From Cytophagales bacterium WSM2-2 (GTDB lineage Bacteria > Bacteroidota > Bacteroidia > Cytophagales > Cyclobacteriaceae), in contig BNHL01000001.1 of assembly GCA_015472025.1 (NCBI GenBank), positions 2,654,001 through 2,718,000 on the forward strand: a DNA stretch of 64,000 nt. The letters run 5' to 3'. Below, one piece after another: positions 26,013-34,969 of this stretch (within the stretch, counting starts at the first letter, position 1; each line of letters starts with the position of its first letter). The notes under the pieces were generated by a model. The model did not search any database, was not told the DNA's origin, and saw only the letters and a list, made by a program, of their open reading frames with translations. A program made the position numbers and the translations under genes.

Positions 26013-28793
26013 TCACCTTTCGGTGACGACCGGCTGCGACCCAAATTTCGTAGCATAGTCAGAAGGTGTAATTCCAAATTGTTTTTTAAAGCACTTTGTG
26101 AAATAGGATTGATCACTAAAGCCAACAGAATAGCCGATCTGCGATATCGAATCAGTTCGGAGCCGGATCAGCTCTTCTGCCTTCTTTAACCTGAGATCCT
26201 TTATAAATTCATTGGGCGACAAACCTGTCAATGCTTTGGTTTTGCGGAACAGTTGTGTGCGACTCAGGTTGATCTCATCCGCCATAATTTCTACAGAAAA
26301 TGAAAAGTCACTCAGGTGAGTGTCAACGATGGACCGGCATTTTTTCAGGAAGCGGTCTTCAAGTGAATTCTCCGATCCTGTTGCTGCAGAATCAAAAATT
26401 CTTTCACGGAATTTGAGCGCCAGTTTTTTGCGCTGTTCAATCAGGTTAGTAATACGGACCACAAGTTCTTCGGTTGAAAAAGGTTTTGTAATAAAATCAT
26501 CTGCACCGGACTTCAATCCGTCCAGGCGTGCTACCGGTTCATTTTTGGCGGTAATTAAAATAACAGGTATGTGACTGGTACGTTCGTCTGCTTTCAGTTT
26601 TTCAGTGAGTGCAATTCCATCAAGCTTTGGCATCATTAAGTCGCTGAGAACGAGATTAGGTACTTTCTGGAAAGCTGTTTCCATTGCCTCCAGTCCGTCA
26701 CTGGCTGTGAGAACAGAAAAATTTTCATGAATAACAGAGGCGATGAAGTTTTTTAGTTCCGCGTTATCTTCAACGATTAGGACAGTATCTTTTTCACCTG
26801 TCTGATCAATGGTGATATCAGAAAGTTCCTCGTCATAAGATTTTCCGTCCACGGATGAAACTGCGGGTACCGGGTCAGTTAATTTATTTTCACGGATTTG
26901 CTCAGGCCTGAAAGCCGATTTGTCAACCGGCAATAGAATTGAAAAGACGGTGCCTTCCCCGATTTTACTTTCCAGGTCGATGGAGCCATTATGAAGGTTC
27001 ACTAATTCTTTGACTAACGACAAACCGATTCCTGTGCCTGTATGTCGCTCAGCTACTTGTGACGATTGAAAAAATGGTGAGAACACCAGCTTTTGTTCCT
27101 CTTCACCGATTCCTATCCCTGTATCCGATATACGAACGGAGATAAATCTTTTCGCCCCTTCTGATTTTACGTCAGCAGTGATAGAAATTTTTCCGTTTGC
27201 GGGAGTGAACTTAAAAGCATTCGATAAAAGATTGGTGACAATCTTTTCAACCTTATCATGATCATACCAAAATAACTGGTCTTCAAGTTGAATACTCTTG
27301 ACGAAAGTGATTCCTTTATGTTCAGCGAGTGAATCGAAGGAAGTAGATATAATTTGCAGGAACGATTGCATTCGCGCTTCTCTTACGCGAAGCTCCATTT
27401 TACCAGCACCCAGTTTAGACAGGTCCATTAACTGGTTAATCAGTTCAAGGAGACGATTAGCATTACGTTTGATGATCAGCAGAGGCACCTTTTGATCTTC
27501 TGACATCGCTGATTTTTTAAACACTTCTTCTAGTGGAGCAAGTATCAAAGTAAGAGGAGTTCGAAACTCATGTGAGATGCTGGTAAAGAACTGCGATCTC
27601 AGGCGATCCAATTCCTGTAGTTTGCCATTGACAAGTTGTTGTACCTCCAGCAATTGCCGCGCTTTGCGCGTACGTGACCTTTGCAGCAGAAAAATGATGA
27701 AGGCAGATGCTACCGTGATAGCTACCCCGCCAACGAGCGCATATCGCCACATCGCTGCATTTTTTTTCTCCTGCTGAAGGAGGTGAATGGTCTGAACTTT
27801 TTTCTCGAGCTCGTACCGCGCTTCGAGCTCGGCAACCTGCTGCACTTTATCTGCATTAAGGATACTGTCGCGGACCTGATAATATTTAACCTGGTAGTAG
27901 TGAGACTCCGCACCATTTCCTCTTTCGGAATAATGCCCCATCAAATTAATGTAAACATCCAGAAGAGTTTTGCGATCGCCAATCTCAGTCGCCATCCGCA
28001 GGCATTCCAGCAGACTCTTCTCCGCTTTGACTGGCTGTCCGATGATTGAGTAATAGTATCCGAGATTGCGATGGACGTAAGCAAGTCCGGCTTTGTTTTT
28101 CTGATGCTCGCAAAGTTTTAATGCCTGCTTCAAAACCGGGTAGGCTTTTACTGTATCATCTGTTGTAAGGTAGAGGCCGGCAAGGTTGGTTAATAAAATT
28201 ATTTTCAAATGCGAATCATCTCTGCTTTTGAGGTAGCTCAATGACTTTAGATAATAGTCCAGCACAGTCCTGTTATCAGTGCCCAGAGGCACCAGATTTG
28301 CAAAATTATTATAGGCACGAGCGATTGCCTCTTCATAATTTATCTCAATAGCGAGTGCAAGTGATTTATTCTGATACTCTTTTGATTTTTCACGATCTTT
28401 CAGAGAATAATAAATTGTACCAAGCCACGAATTACTGTCTACTAATCCTTTTTTGTCATTAAGTTTTTCAAAAATCAGTAGCGCAGTCATCGCATTCTCC
28501 AGGCTCTTTCCATATTCAGCCCTTGCATAATGAAGATCACAAATGGTCAGGCGTGCGATCCCTTCTCCTTTTTGGTAATTTAGGTCAACAGCTTTTTGTA
28601 AAGCCTCTTCAGCAGTGGCTCTTGAATTTTTTTGGTCTGATTTTCGGGTGCGGTAGGCGAGCTCGTTAAGAACATCGATGCGTTCTCTTCCTGTAATTTT
28701 TTCATTCTTGAGTTTGCTCTTCAGGCTGTCCACACCGGGCTGGCTAAAGGCAAAATTACCAGTCAACAGGAGGAGAAAAGCTAACCATTTCAT
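26013..28793 (-). CDS. TPR hybrid histidine kinase/response regulator with AraC output domain (copy A)
   Basis: 926 aa with the same domain order as its downstream neighbour: signal peptide MKWLAFLLLLTGNFAFSQ, TPR region, transmembrane helix (YALVGGVAITVASAFIIFLL), HisKA with the canonical SHEFRTPLTLILAPLE, HATPase (TNLLSNAFKFTP, ISDTGIGIG, GTGIGLSLVKELV), receiver (VLIVEDNAELK, NLVLSDLMMPKLDG, TAKN) and AraC HTH (LSRTQLFRKTKALTGLSPNEF, ISQIGYSVGFSDQSYFTKCFKKQFG). The pair is clearly a tandem duplication, and they may share a transcript. The signal and target genes are unknown. A TAATTTTG box at 28871-28878 (minus strand) may be its promoter. Confidence 0.93.
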   Translation of the reverse strand: MKWLAFLLLLTGNFAFSQPGVDSLKSKLKNEKITGRERIDVLNELAYRTRKSDQKNSRATAEEALQKAVDLNYQKGEGIARLTICDLHYARAEYGKSLENAMTALLIFEKLNDKKGLVDSNSWLGTIYYSLKDREKSKEYQNKSLALAIEINYEEAIARAYNNFANLVPLGTDNRTVLDYYLKSLSYLKSRDDSHLKIILLTNLAGLYLTTDDTVKAYPVLKQALKLCEHQKNKAGLAYVHRNLGYYYSIIGQPVKAEKSLLECLRMATEIGDRKTLLDVYINLMGHYSERGNGAESHYYQVKYYQVRDSILNADKVQQVAELEARYELEKKVQTIHLLQQEKKNAAMWRYALVGGVAITVASAFIIFLLQRSRTRKARQLLEVQQLVNGKLQELDRLRSQFFTSISHEFRTPLTLILAPLEEVFKKSAMSEDQKVPLLIIKRNANRLLELINQLMDLSKLGAGKMELRVREARMQSFLQIISTSFDSLAEHKGITFVKSIQLEDQLFWYDHDKVEKIVTNLLSNAFKFTPANGKISITADVKSEGAKRFISVRISDTGIGIGEEEQKLVFSPFFQSSQVAERHTGTGIGLSLVKELVNLHNGSIDLESKIGEGTVFSILLPVDKSAFRPEQIRENKLTDPVPAVSSVDGKSYDEELSDITIDQTGEKDTVLIVEDNAELKNFIASVIHENFSVLTASDGLEAMETAFQKVPNLVLSDLMMPKLDGIALTEKLKADERTSHIPVILITAKNEPVARLDGLKSGADDFITKPFSTEELVVRITNLIEQRKKLALKFRERIFDSAATGSENSLEDRFLKKCRSIVDTHLSDFSFSVEIMADEINLSRTQLFRKTKALTGLSPNEFIKDLRLKKAEELIRLRTDSISQIGYSVGFSDQSYFTKCFKKQFGITPSDYATKFGSQPVVTER

Positions 28794-29050
28794 ATTTCAA
28801 AACTGCATCTAAATTATGATTAGACGAGTAGCGGTTTACCTAAATGCCCTCTTTTTCCAAGATAATGTATCAAAATTACCGCCAAGTCAGACCGAGGCCT
28901 TTGATCAAATTTTGGTATATGGTTTTTCTGTTAAAAAAATGAGGATTTGTGCAGCTTTAAAAGTACCATACATAGAAGCATAAGTACCTTCTTTTTGGAT
29001 GCAGTGTTGCCACTTTTGACATAGAGAAGTAATCCCTTCTCTGTGTCTAT

Positions 29051-30583
29051 ATGCAAGCTGCTTTTGAACAAAACCCCCACGACTCCGCTCAACCCGTAGG
29101 CGTTGATAAAAGTGCCGTCCTTGCGAATATCCTTCGAGGATGCGAAGACTTTACGTTGGATCTTTCCGGCAGGATTATCAGTAGCAATCTTGAAGCTATC
29201 AATATCACTGGCTATGAAGAGTGGGAAGTGATCGGGAGGCATTTTTCCATCTTTTACACAGAACAAGACCGGACAGCCGGAGTACCTGAACAGGATTTAA
29301 AAAAAATAAATCTTCACAGCAAAATTACTTTCTCTGCATGGCGTCTTAAGAAACGCAGCGCCAGTTTTTGGGCACAGATTACGATGTCATCACTGAAAGA
29401 TGATCGTGGTATTGTCGGGTACAAAATGATCATGAAAGATCAGACTCACCGGCTGATCTCCAATCAACGTATCCGGAAATTTAGAAATGAATATTTGAAT
29501 TTGTTCAATAACCCGTTTATAGGGATTGTCAAATTCCGGATGAGCGATTTAAGGATCATGCTGATCAATAGCAATGCAGCAAAAATTATTGACTCCAAAG
29601 AACTCTCCCGGCTCAGCGAGATTTTTGCCAAGAACGAAGACTTTGAACTCTTCTTCTCCAAGCTAAGAGAAGATGGCCAGGTGATGAACTTTGAATTTAG
29701 AGTGAACCGAAAATCTGAAAAAGAGACATGGGCCAGGGTAGACTGTCGCGTATTTGAAAGTGAAGGCTTTGCTGAAGGAATAATCACGGACGTGACCAAA
29801 AGCAAAAATCAATTGCTCGAACTTAAGAAGCTGAATGAGGAATTGGATAATTTTATTTATCACGCTTCTCACGATCTCCGTTCTCCATTGACCACGCTAC
29901 TCGGTCTGATCAATCTCGCAGAGGTAGACAGCCAGATTGACCTTGAGGACTATTGCAACATGATGCGCGATCGGGTAGTTTATCTCGATGAGTTGCTGCG
30001 CGACCTGGCGTCAATCACCTATAATAACCGCTCAGACCTAGCTATAGAGCCAATTGATTTCAAGGACCTCGTACTGAAACAAATTAGTGAACTTCAGCCC
30101 GCCAGCCGTAATGCCGACATTTCTTTTGAGTGCGATTGCAGGTCTGAAATATTCAGTGATAAATACCGACTTCGCACAGTCATTAAAAATCTGATTTCAA
30201 ATGCATTGCGACATACCAGCCCTGCACAGGTTCCGTCATTCATTAAAATAAGCGTGGTTACATCGGAAGGAAAGGCTCTGATCAAAGTACGTGACAATGG
30301 CCGGGGCATCCGCGATGAGCAGATACTTCATGTTTTTGGCATGTTTTACAAGGCTAGCAATGAAATAAAAGAAACAGGTCTCAGTTTGTATATCGTAAAA
30401 CTCATGGTAGACAAACTCGGAGGCAAAATAAAAGTTCAGTCAAAGATTGGCAGCGGTACGGAATTCGAAATCGAACTTCCCAGCTTACACAATCCTGAAT
30501 TCACAACCTTGAAAACAAGTCGTGCTGATTCAAAAGCATTGCAAATAGAAAAACCTGCAGGCAGCCAGAAGGAAGTGGTTTAG
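29051..30583 (+). CDS. Cytoplasmic PAS-domain sensor histidine kinase
   Basis: 510 aa without signal peptide or membrane segment. Two PAS modules are visible (residues about 22-140, with IIGSNLEAINITGYEEWEVIG-like text, and about 150-255), then a dimerisation/H-box LDNFIYHASHDLRSPLTTLLGLINL and an ATPase domain with N-box IKNLISNALRHTSP, VRDNGRGIRDEQ and TGLSLYIVKLMVDKLGG. It should autophosphorylate on the His of HASHD after sensing a cytoplasmic or redox cue. No response regulator is adjacent. It is divergent from hybrid-kinase copy A (257 bp gap). Confidence 0.88.
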   Translation: MQAAFEQNPHDSAQPVGVDKSAVLANILRGCEDFTLDLSGRIISSNLEAINITGYEEWEVIGRHFSIFYTEQDRTAGVPEQDLKKINLHSKITFSAWRLKKRSASFWAQITMSSLKDDRGIVGYKMIMKDQTHRLISNQRIRKFRNEYLNLFNNPFIGIVKFRMSDLRIMLINSNAAKIIDSKELSRLSEIFAKNEDFELFFSKLREDGQVMNFEFRVNRKSEKETWARVDCRVFESEGFAEGIITDVTKSKNQLLELKKLNEELDNFIYHASHDLRSPLTTLLGLINLAEVDSQIDLEDYCNMMRDRVVYLDELLRDLASITYNNRSDLAIEPIDFKDLVLKQISELQPASRNADISFECDCRSEIFSDKYRLRTVIKNLISNALRHTSPAQVPSFIKISVVTSEGKALIKVRDNGRGIRDEQILHVFGMFYKASNEIKETGLSLYIVKLMVDKLGGKIKVQSKIGSGTEFEIELPSLHNPEFTTLKTSRADSKALQIEKPAGSQKEVV

Positions 30584-30721
30584 GTAGTAGTGATGCGCAT
30601 CCATTTACCAAGGCTGTGATTTTCACTTTGGAGTACGATAGGTATTACCTTCAAATGCAGTACAGGTACAAGCCGATGTCATACGCGTGAGGCATTTTGC
30701 ATAGTCAATTCAAGACGAGGT

Positions 30722-31195
30722 ATGATAACACATTTGAACGAGGAATTCGCAAAAATCTGGGTTGATGATGATCTCCCCGGAGTGTTCTGCACGATTACCG
30801 GTCCGATGTTGTACCCGCAGTTGGAAACGGTTATCCGGGTAGAGATGGGATGTCTTCGCGAATTGCGAAAAAAGCACGACAAGGTATATTCCGTAGTCAA
30901 TTTATTTGATTGCTCTGTTCGTGTAGAGGCGATGGTGATTCACTACATCGATACGGTCATGAAAAGAAAATATACATCAAAACTGGAACACAAATTTTTT
31001 GTGAAGCCATTTGATAAAACGCTGAGCTCTTCAATAGTCCGGCTGCTTGCGTTATATCGAAACCAGAAAGTTGAAATGTTCAATTCATTTGAAGACGCCA
31101 TGAGAGCTCTGAATAATTTCAGGCAAAATGAGATCAATGAATCTGGTGCGGGAAAATCAATGCTGCAGGCAATTCGCGAACTCGTGACATTTTAG
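30722..31195 (+). CDS. Hypothetical protein, possibly SpoIIAA/STAS-like (157 aa)
   Basis: No strong motif. The pattern of short strands and helices, with FAKIWVDDDLPGVFCTITGP at the start and KVEMFNSFEDAMRALNNFR near the end, recalls SpoIIAA/STAS-like proteins that often accompany histidine kinases in this phylum. This is a weak resemblance. It lies 138 bp after a PAS kinase on the same strand, consistent with a signalling partner. No signal peptide or membrane segment. Confidence 0.6.
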   Translation: MITHLNEEFAKIWVDDDLPGVFCTITGPMLYPQLETVIRVEMGCLRELRKKHDKVYSVVNLFDCSVRVEAMVIHYIDTVMKRKYTSKLEHKFFVKPFDKTLSSSIVRLLALYRNQKVEMFNSFEDAMRALNNFRQNEINESGAGKSMLQAIRELVTF

Positions 31196-31229
31196 AGAAA
31201 ATAATAAAATATCATTAGTTGATTAAAAC

Positions 31230-33848
31230 CTACTCATAGCGCAGCGTATCCACAGGATTGGCATTCGCGGCTTTGAGAGTTTGCGAAAGTATAGTCCCCA
31301 ACCCAAGAATGAGCATCACGGCAAGGCTGATCGTGATTTCAAAAACTCCGATCGAGACGTGATAAAATTGCTGAGTTTGGAGATAGAGTTTTTCGAAAAA
31401 GAAATAAGCGGGAGGGATAGCGATGAGAACGGCAATGATCATGAGCTTCACAAAATCCTTTGAAAGAACCAAGGTAATACTCCAGGCAGAAGCACCCATC
31501 ACCTTTCTAACACCTACTTCCTTCATCCGGTTTTCTACCGTGAATACCACCATGCCTAATAATCCGAGACAGGAAATAGATATGGCAAGGAAACCCAGGA
31601 ACCCACATATCTTCACCATAGCGAAATAAAATGAGTAAGCGTCCTTAATCTCTTCATTAAAGAAACGGGCCATAAATTTTTTCTCACTGCCGGTTTTTTT
31701 CCACGCGGCTTCTATGGCCGTCAGTGTTCCCGCCATGTCTTGAGAAGATATTTTCAAGTTCAGGTATCCGAAACGGGAAGGATCAAACCTGAAGAAAAAG
31801 GCTTTGATAGGTTCGCGTAAGTCTGTGTAATGAAAATTTTTAACCACTCCAATAACAACGAACTCATTTTTGTCAAGTGTGAATGTTAATCCCAGGGCGT
31901 TGGCAGGCGCTGTCAGTTTATACGCCTTCAGGAATTCTTCGTTCACAATAATGCATTTCTTGCTGAGCGAGTCATCAGGGAAACTTTTGCCCGCAAGCAA
32001 CGATAAATTCACGTTGGGCAGGTATTGGCTATCAACAAACAGCTGGGCTACTTCAACCGAATCCGATTGAGAAACATTTTTTACCCAGACATTATCGGGG
32101 CTTGAGACTCCAATAATCCCCGATGACATCGATATCGACTGTACATCCGACAACCTCGACAGCTCGTTTTTCATCACCTGCGGACTCGCCCCTTGCAATT
32201 CAACATCAAGGATATTTTCCTTATTAAATCCAAAATCATGATTCAGCGAATACCGGTATTGATTCAGAACAACGACCACACCCATGATGAATCCAAACGA
32301 CAGCGCGAACTGAGAAACGATCAATGCTTTTCGGAGATTGAATTTGCCAAAACCTTTTCCTGTCGGTTGTGTTTTCAAAGCCTGGATCGGATTGAGTTTC
32401 GAAAAATAGACCGCAGGAACTATTCCAGTGATCAAGCCTACGATCAGAGCAAATCCGATGAAGAAGATCAGTGTGCGGAAATCGGGGTTGAGATCAAGTG
32501 TCTCCGAGCTGACGATCATCGACAGAAATTCTCCCCGTACCAGGAAGAAGATGTAGTAAGCAAAACCCAGTGCGATCATCGTGATCAAAACAGTTTCAAT
32601 GATAAACTGGCTGAAGATCTGGTGCCGTTGTCCGCCCATAGTTTTACGCAGTCCGATTTCTTTCATTCGTTTCAAAGCACGTGAAATGGAAATGTTAGCG
32701 TAATTGAAACAAGCCGGAAGCAGGATCAGCGCGGTAAGTATCATGAAAATAGCCAATGACGCATAGCCCCAGTCCGGGCCGATGTTATCATAGAGGTCCG
32801 GCCCTGGTACGATGTCTTTCAAAGGCTGGAGTGAGAAGGAAGCAGAAAGATTTTCGTCACTGGAATAATATGACTTAGGAATCTCGTTCAGGAAATTTTC
32901 TATTTTCTTAGTGTCAGGATTTTGTGGTAACAGCAAGTAGACATAAGACCTGCGATATGCCCAGATGTCTTCAGGGTTCCCGATTTTATGGTTTTGTTCT
33001 AGCTCCTGGAAAATCTCATAAGAAGCCAGCGCCTCAAATTGCATATGAGAATTTTTAGGAATGTCTTGCAGCAAACCAGTTACTTCGACAAGACCGATGC
33101 CATTGAGCTCAATAGTTTTCCCGATAGGGTCTTCCTTGTCAAATAATTTTACAGCTGCTTTTTTGGTGATCAAAATGCCTCTTTTATTGTGGAGTCCATC
33201 ACTATTCCCCTTGATTAGTGGGAACGAGAAAACCTGCAGAAAATTCGGGTCAACGAAGTAACCTCGTATTGGTATTTCACCGTTCTTGTCGATCACGTTT
33301 GCCGAGAGTTGTGAGCTTACTCTGACTACCTCGTTAATTCCCGTTGCTTGATGTTGAAGTTTGTCTGAAAGAATCGAAGGTGCTGAAGCGAAATCATAAC
33401 TCCATTGCTTGTTGTCAGCGTGTGTGATCACACGATAAATCCTATCCTTGTTGCTATGAAAGTTATCGTACGTCCATAGAAAAGAAAGCATGGCGATGAG
33501 CAGCAAGCTGATTGACATTCCCACGGCCAGGCCAAGGACGTTGATGATCGTGAAGAACTTGTGCTTCACAAGGCTTCGCGTAGCTACAACAAAATAATTT
33601 TTAATCATATCGGGTTGAATGGAAGAAGCGGAGAAAGGAGGAAAAGCAGCGCTTTGCTTTCTTTTTTTGATAGCATATGAAAAAAGGAGAGACAAAGAAT
33701 GTCTCCAGTAGTTTAACCGGGCTTTCCAGACCGGCATGCGAGTGAGATCCCGGCGGAAAGATTCTTCGGCATCGCCCAAAAGATCTTCCACAAAGGCATT
33801 GTCACAATACCATTCGAGCAGCCTGGTTGCAAGACGAGGAGGCTTCAT
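31230..33848 (-). CDS. FtsX/MacB-type permease with N-terminal prefix domain
   Basis: 872 aa from the ATG giving MKPPRLATRL, which overlaps the PadR stop by ATGA. Residues 1-80 form the permease-prefix domain (LLEWYCDNAFVEDLLGDAEESF). Then comes TM1 (FFTIINVLGLAVGMSISLLL), a periplasmic MacB-like domain, an FtsX domain with RMKEIGLRKTMGGQRHQIFS, a second periplasmic domain and a second FtsX domain with RMKEVGVRKVMGASAWSI. Duplicated FtsX permeases export lipoproteins, peptides or drugs with an ABC ATPase, none of which is present nearby. Regulation by the adjacent PadR protein is likely. Confidence 0.9.
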   Translation of the reverse strand: MKPPRLATRLLEWYCDNAFVEDLLGDAEESFRRDLTRMPVWKARLNYWRHSLSLLFSYAIKKRKQSAAFPPFSASSIQPDMIKNYFVVATRSLVKHKFFTIINVLGLAVGMSISLLLIAMLSFLWTYDNFHSNKDRIYRVITHADNKQWSYDFASAPSILSDKLQHQATGINEVVRVSSQLSANVIDKNGEIPIRGYFVDPNFLQVFSFPLIKGNSDGLHNKRGILITKKAAVKLFDKEDPIGKTIELNGIGLVEVTGLLQDIPKNSHMQFEALASYEIFQELEQNHKIGNPEDIWAYRRSYVYLLLPQNPDTKKIENFLNEIPKSYYSSDENLSASFSLQPLKDIVPGPDLYDNIGPDWGYASLAIFMILTALILLPACFNYANISISRALKRMKEIGLRKTMGGQRHQIFSQFIIETVLITMIALGFAYYIFFLVRGEFLSMIVSSETLDLNPDFRTLIFFIGFALIVGLITGIVPAVYFSKLNPIQALKTQPTGKGFGKFNLRKALIVSQFALSFGFIMGVVVVLNQYRYSLNHDFGFNKENILDVELQGASPQVMKNELSRLSDVQSISMSSGIIGVSSPDNVWVKNVSQSDSVEVAQLFVDSQYLPNVNLSLLAGKSFPDDSLSKKCIIVNEEFLKAYKLTAPANALGLTFTLDKNEFVVIGVVKNFHYTDLREPIKAFFFRFDPSRFGYLNLKISSQDMAGTLTAIEAAWKKTGSEKKFMARFFNEEIKDAYSFYFAMVKICGFLGFLAISISCLGLLGMVVFTVENRMKEVGVRKVMGASAWSITLVLSKDFVKLMIIAVLIAIPPAYFFFEKLYLQTQQFYHVSIGVFEITISLAVMLILGLGTILSQTLKAANANPVDTLRYE

Positions 33849-34174
33849 CGGGACAGGGATAAAGTTGACTTGGAGAGTTTCCACAAATCGTCACGCAGCG
33901 ATTTCACTTCATGCAGGCTAATCTTGCCCTGGTGAGTGACTTCAAAAAAACGTTTACGCCTGCCGCCTCTCTCCTGTGTTGGTTCTCCAAGCCAGGATTT
34001 TAAAAGTCCTTTTTCTTCCAACCGGGTAATAGTGGAGTGAAGCGCGCCAATACTAATATTTCGATTGGTTCGGTTTTCAATTAATTCTTTGATGGAGGCG
34101 CCATACGCCTCTTCCCCAAGACCGGCCACAGTCAGTAAGACGAGTTCTTCAAATTCGCCAAGATATCCTTTCAT
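33845..34174 (-). CDS. PadR-family transcriptional regulator
   Basis: 109 aa with the PadR winged-helix layout: MKGYLGEFEELVLLTVAGLG, EEAYGASIKELIENRTNRNI, SIGALHSTITRLEEKGLLKSW and GRRKRFFEVTHQGKISL. These residues form the recognition helix and beta wing. PadR genes paired with prefix-domain permeases are a common Bacteroidota module, and the regulator normally represses the pair. The stop codon overlaps the permease start by four bases. Confidence 0.93.
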   Translation of the reverse strand: MKGYLGEFEELVLLTVAGLGEEAYGASIKELIENRTNRNISIGALHSTITRLEEKGLLKSWLGEPTQERGGRRKRFFEVTHQGKISLHEVKSLRDDLWKLSKSTLSLSR

Positions 34175-34278
34175 AAAGCGATGTTGACTCCGTACACGAA
34201 AATCAATGCTGATATGTTTCTATTTTTAAGAAAAAATAGTCTAAAACATAAAATTTGATTCGAAACCTAGATTTTTAA

Positions 34279-34797
34279 TTACGGCTGTTGCTCAATTACT
34301 TTCTTTAGAGATTCCAGCTGGCTGCTGGCAGAACCTGACATGTATGACTTGGAAAGCAGGAGTATGGACTTCCAAGCCACATTATTACCTGTGATTTTGT
34401 AGTAACAATTAATTGTAGTGGAAGTGGAGTCGCCTTCAAATGAAAATGTGGATTCTGATTTGAGAACGTCATTGTTGAGTTCGTAAGAAACTTTTGAAGG
34501 AGCTGCCAATTCTGTAATCCGTTCATTCATCACCATCTGTTCGCTGCCATCATTAATTACGATTTCATATTGAGAGCCCAGGGTGAGAGAATCTCCTTTT
34601 TTCAGTGTAAGTGACTCGAATCCCGGCATCCATTGATTCATCAGTTTGGTATTATGAAAAGTACGCCAGCATTTTTCCGGACTAGCGCTCACTTTGATCG
34701 AAGTTTGATAATCGTAAGAAGGGAAAAATAGGCCAATTCCAAGGAATATAACCACGGCTGCAGTCAGGATGGCGAGGATGATTTTTAACACTTTCAT
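34279..34797 (-). CDS. Membrane-anchored SRPBCC/polyketide-cyclase-like protein
   Basis: 172 aa from the ATG giving MKVLKIILAI; the longer reading adds 28 residues of unlikely composition. One N-terminal membrane helix (VLKIILAILTAAVVIFLGIGLFF) precedes a START-like fold: IKVSASPEKCWRTFHNTKLMNQWMPGFESL and later KVSYELNNDVLKSESTFSF. Such domains bind hydrophobic ligands in a deep cavity; the ligand here is unknown. It stands between the PadR gene and a divergent PAS kinase. Confidence 0.75.
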   Translation of the reverse strand: MKVLKIILAILTAAVVIFLGIGLFFPSYDYQTSIKVSASPEKCWRTFHNTKLMNQWMPGFESLTLKKGDSLTLGSQYEIVINDGSEQMVMNERITELAAPSKVSYELNNDVLKSESTFSFEGDSTSTTINCYYKITGNNVAWKSILLLSKSYMSGSASSQLESLKKVIEQQP

Positions 34798-34969
34798 GAC
34801 TAAGGATTTGCCCAAATTTGAGACAAGATCACTTAAAAAGAAAATTGGCCCAAAAGGCGTTTTTTCACTATAAGATTTCAATTCCGTAAGGATAGCTTAA
34901 TATATTTTTTGTTCCGCCAGCAAACGCAATACATCAAACGGTTATATTGCATCTTTTGTACCCTTGCCT

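Noticed and set aside
32193-32684. 163-aa frame on the plus strand within the permease gene
   Set aside because: It lies wholly inside a well-supported gene on the other strand and its translation shows no domain.
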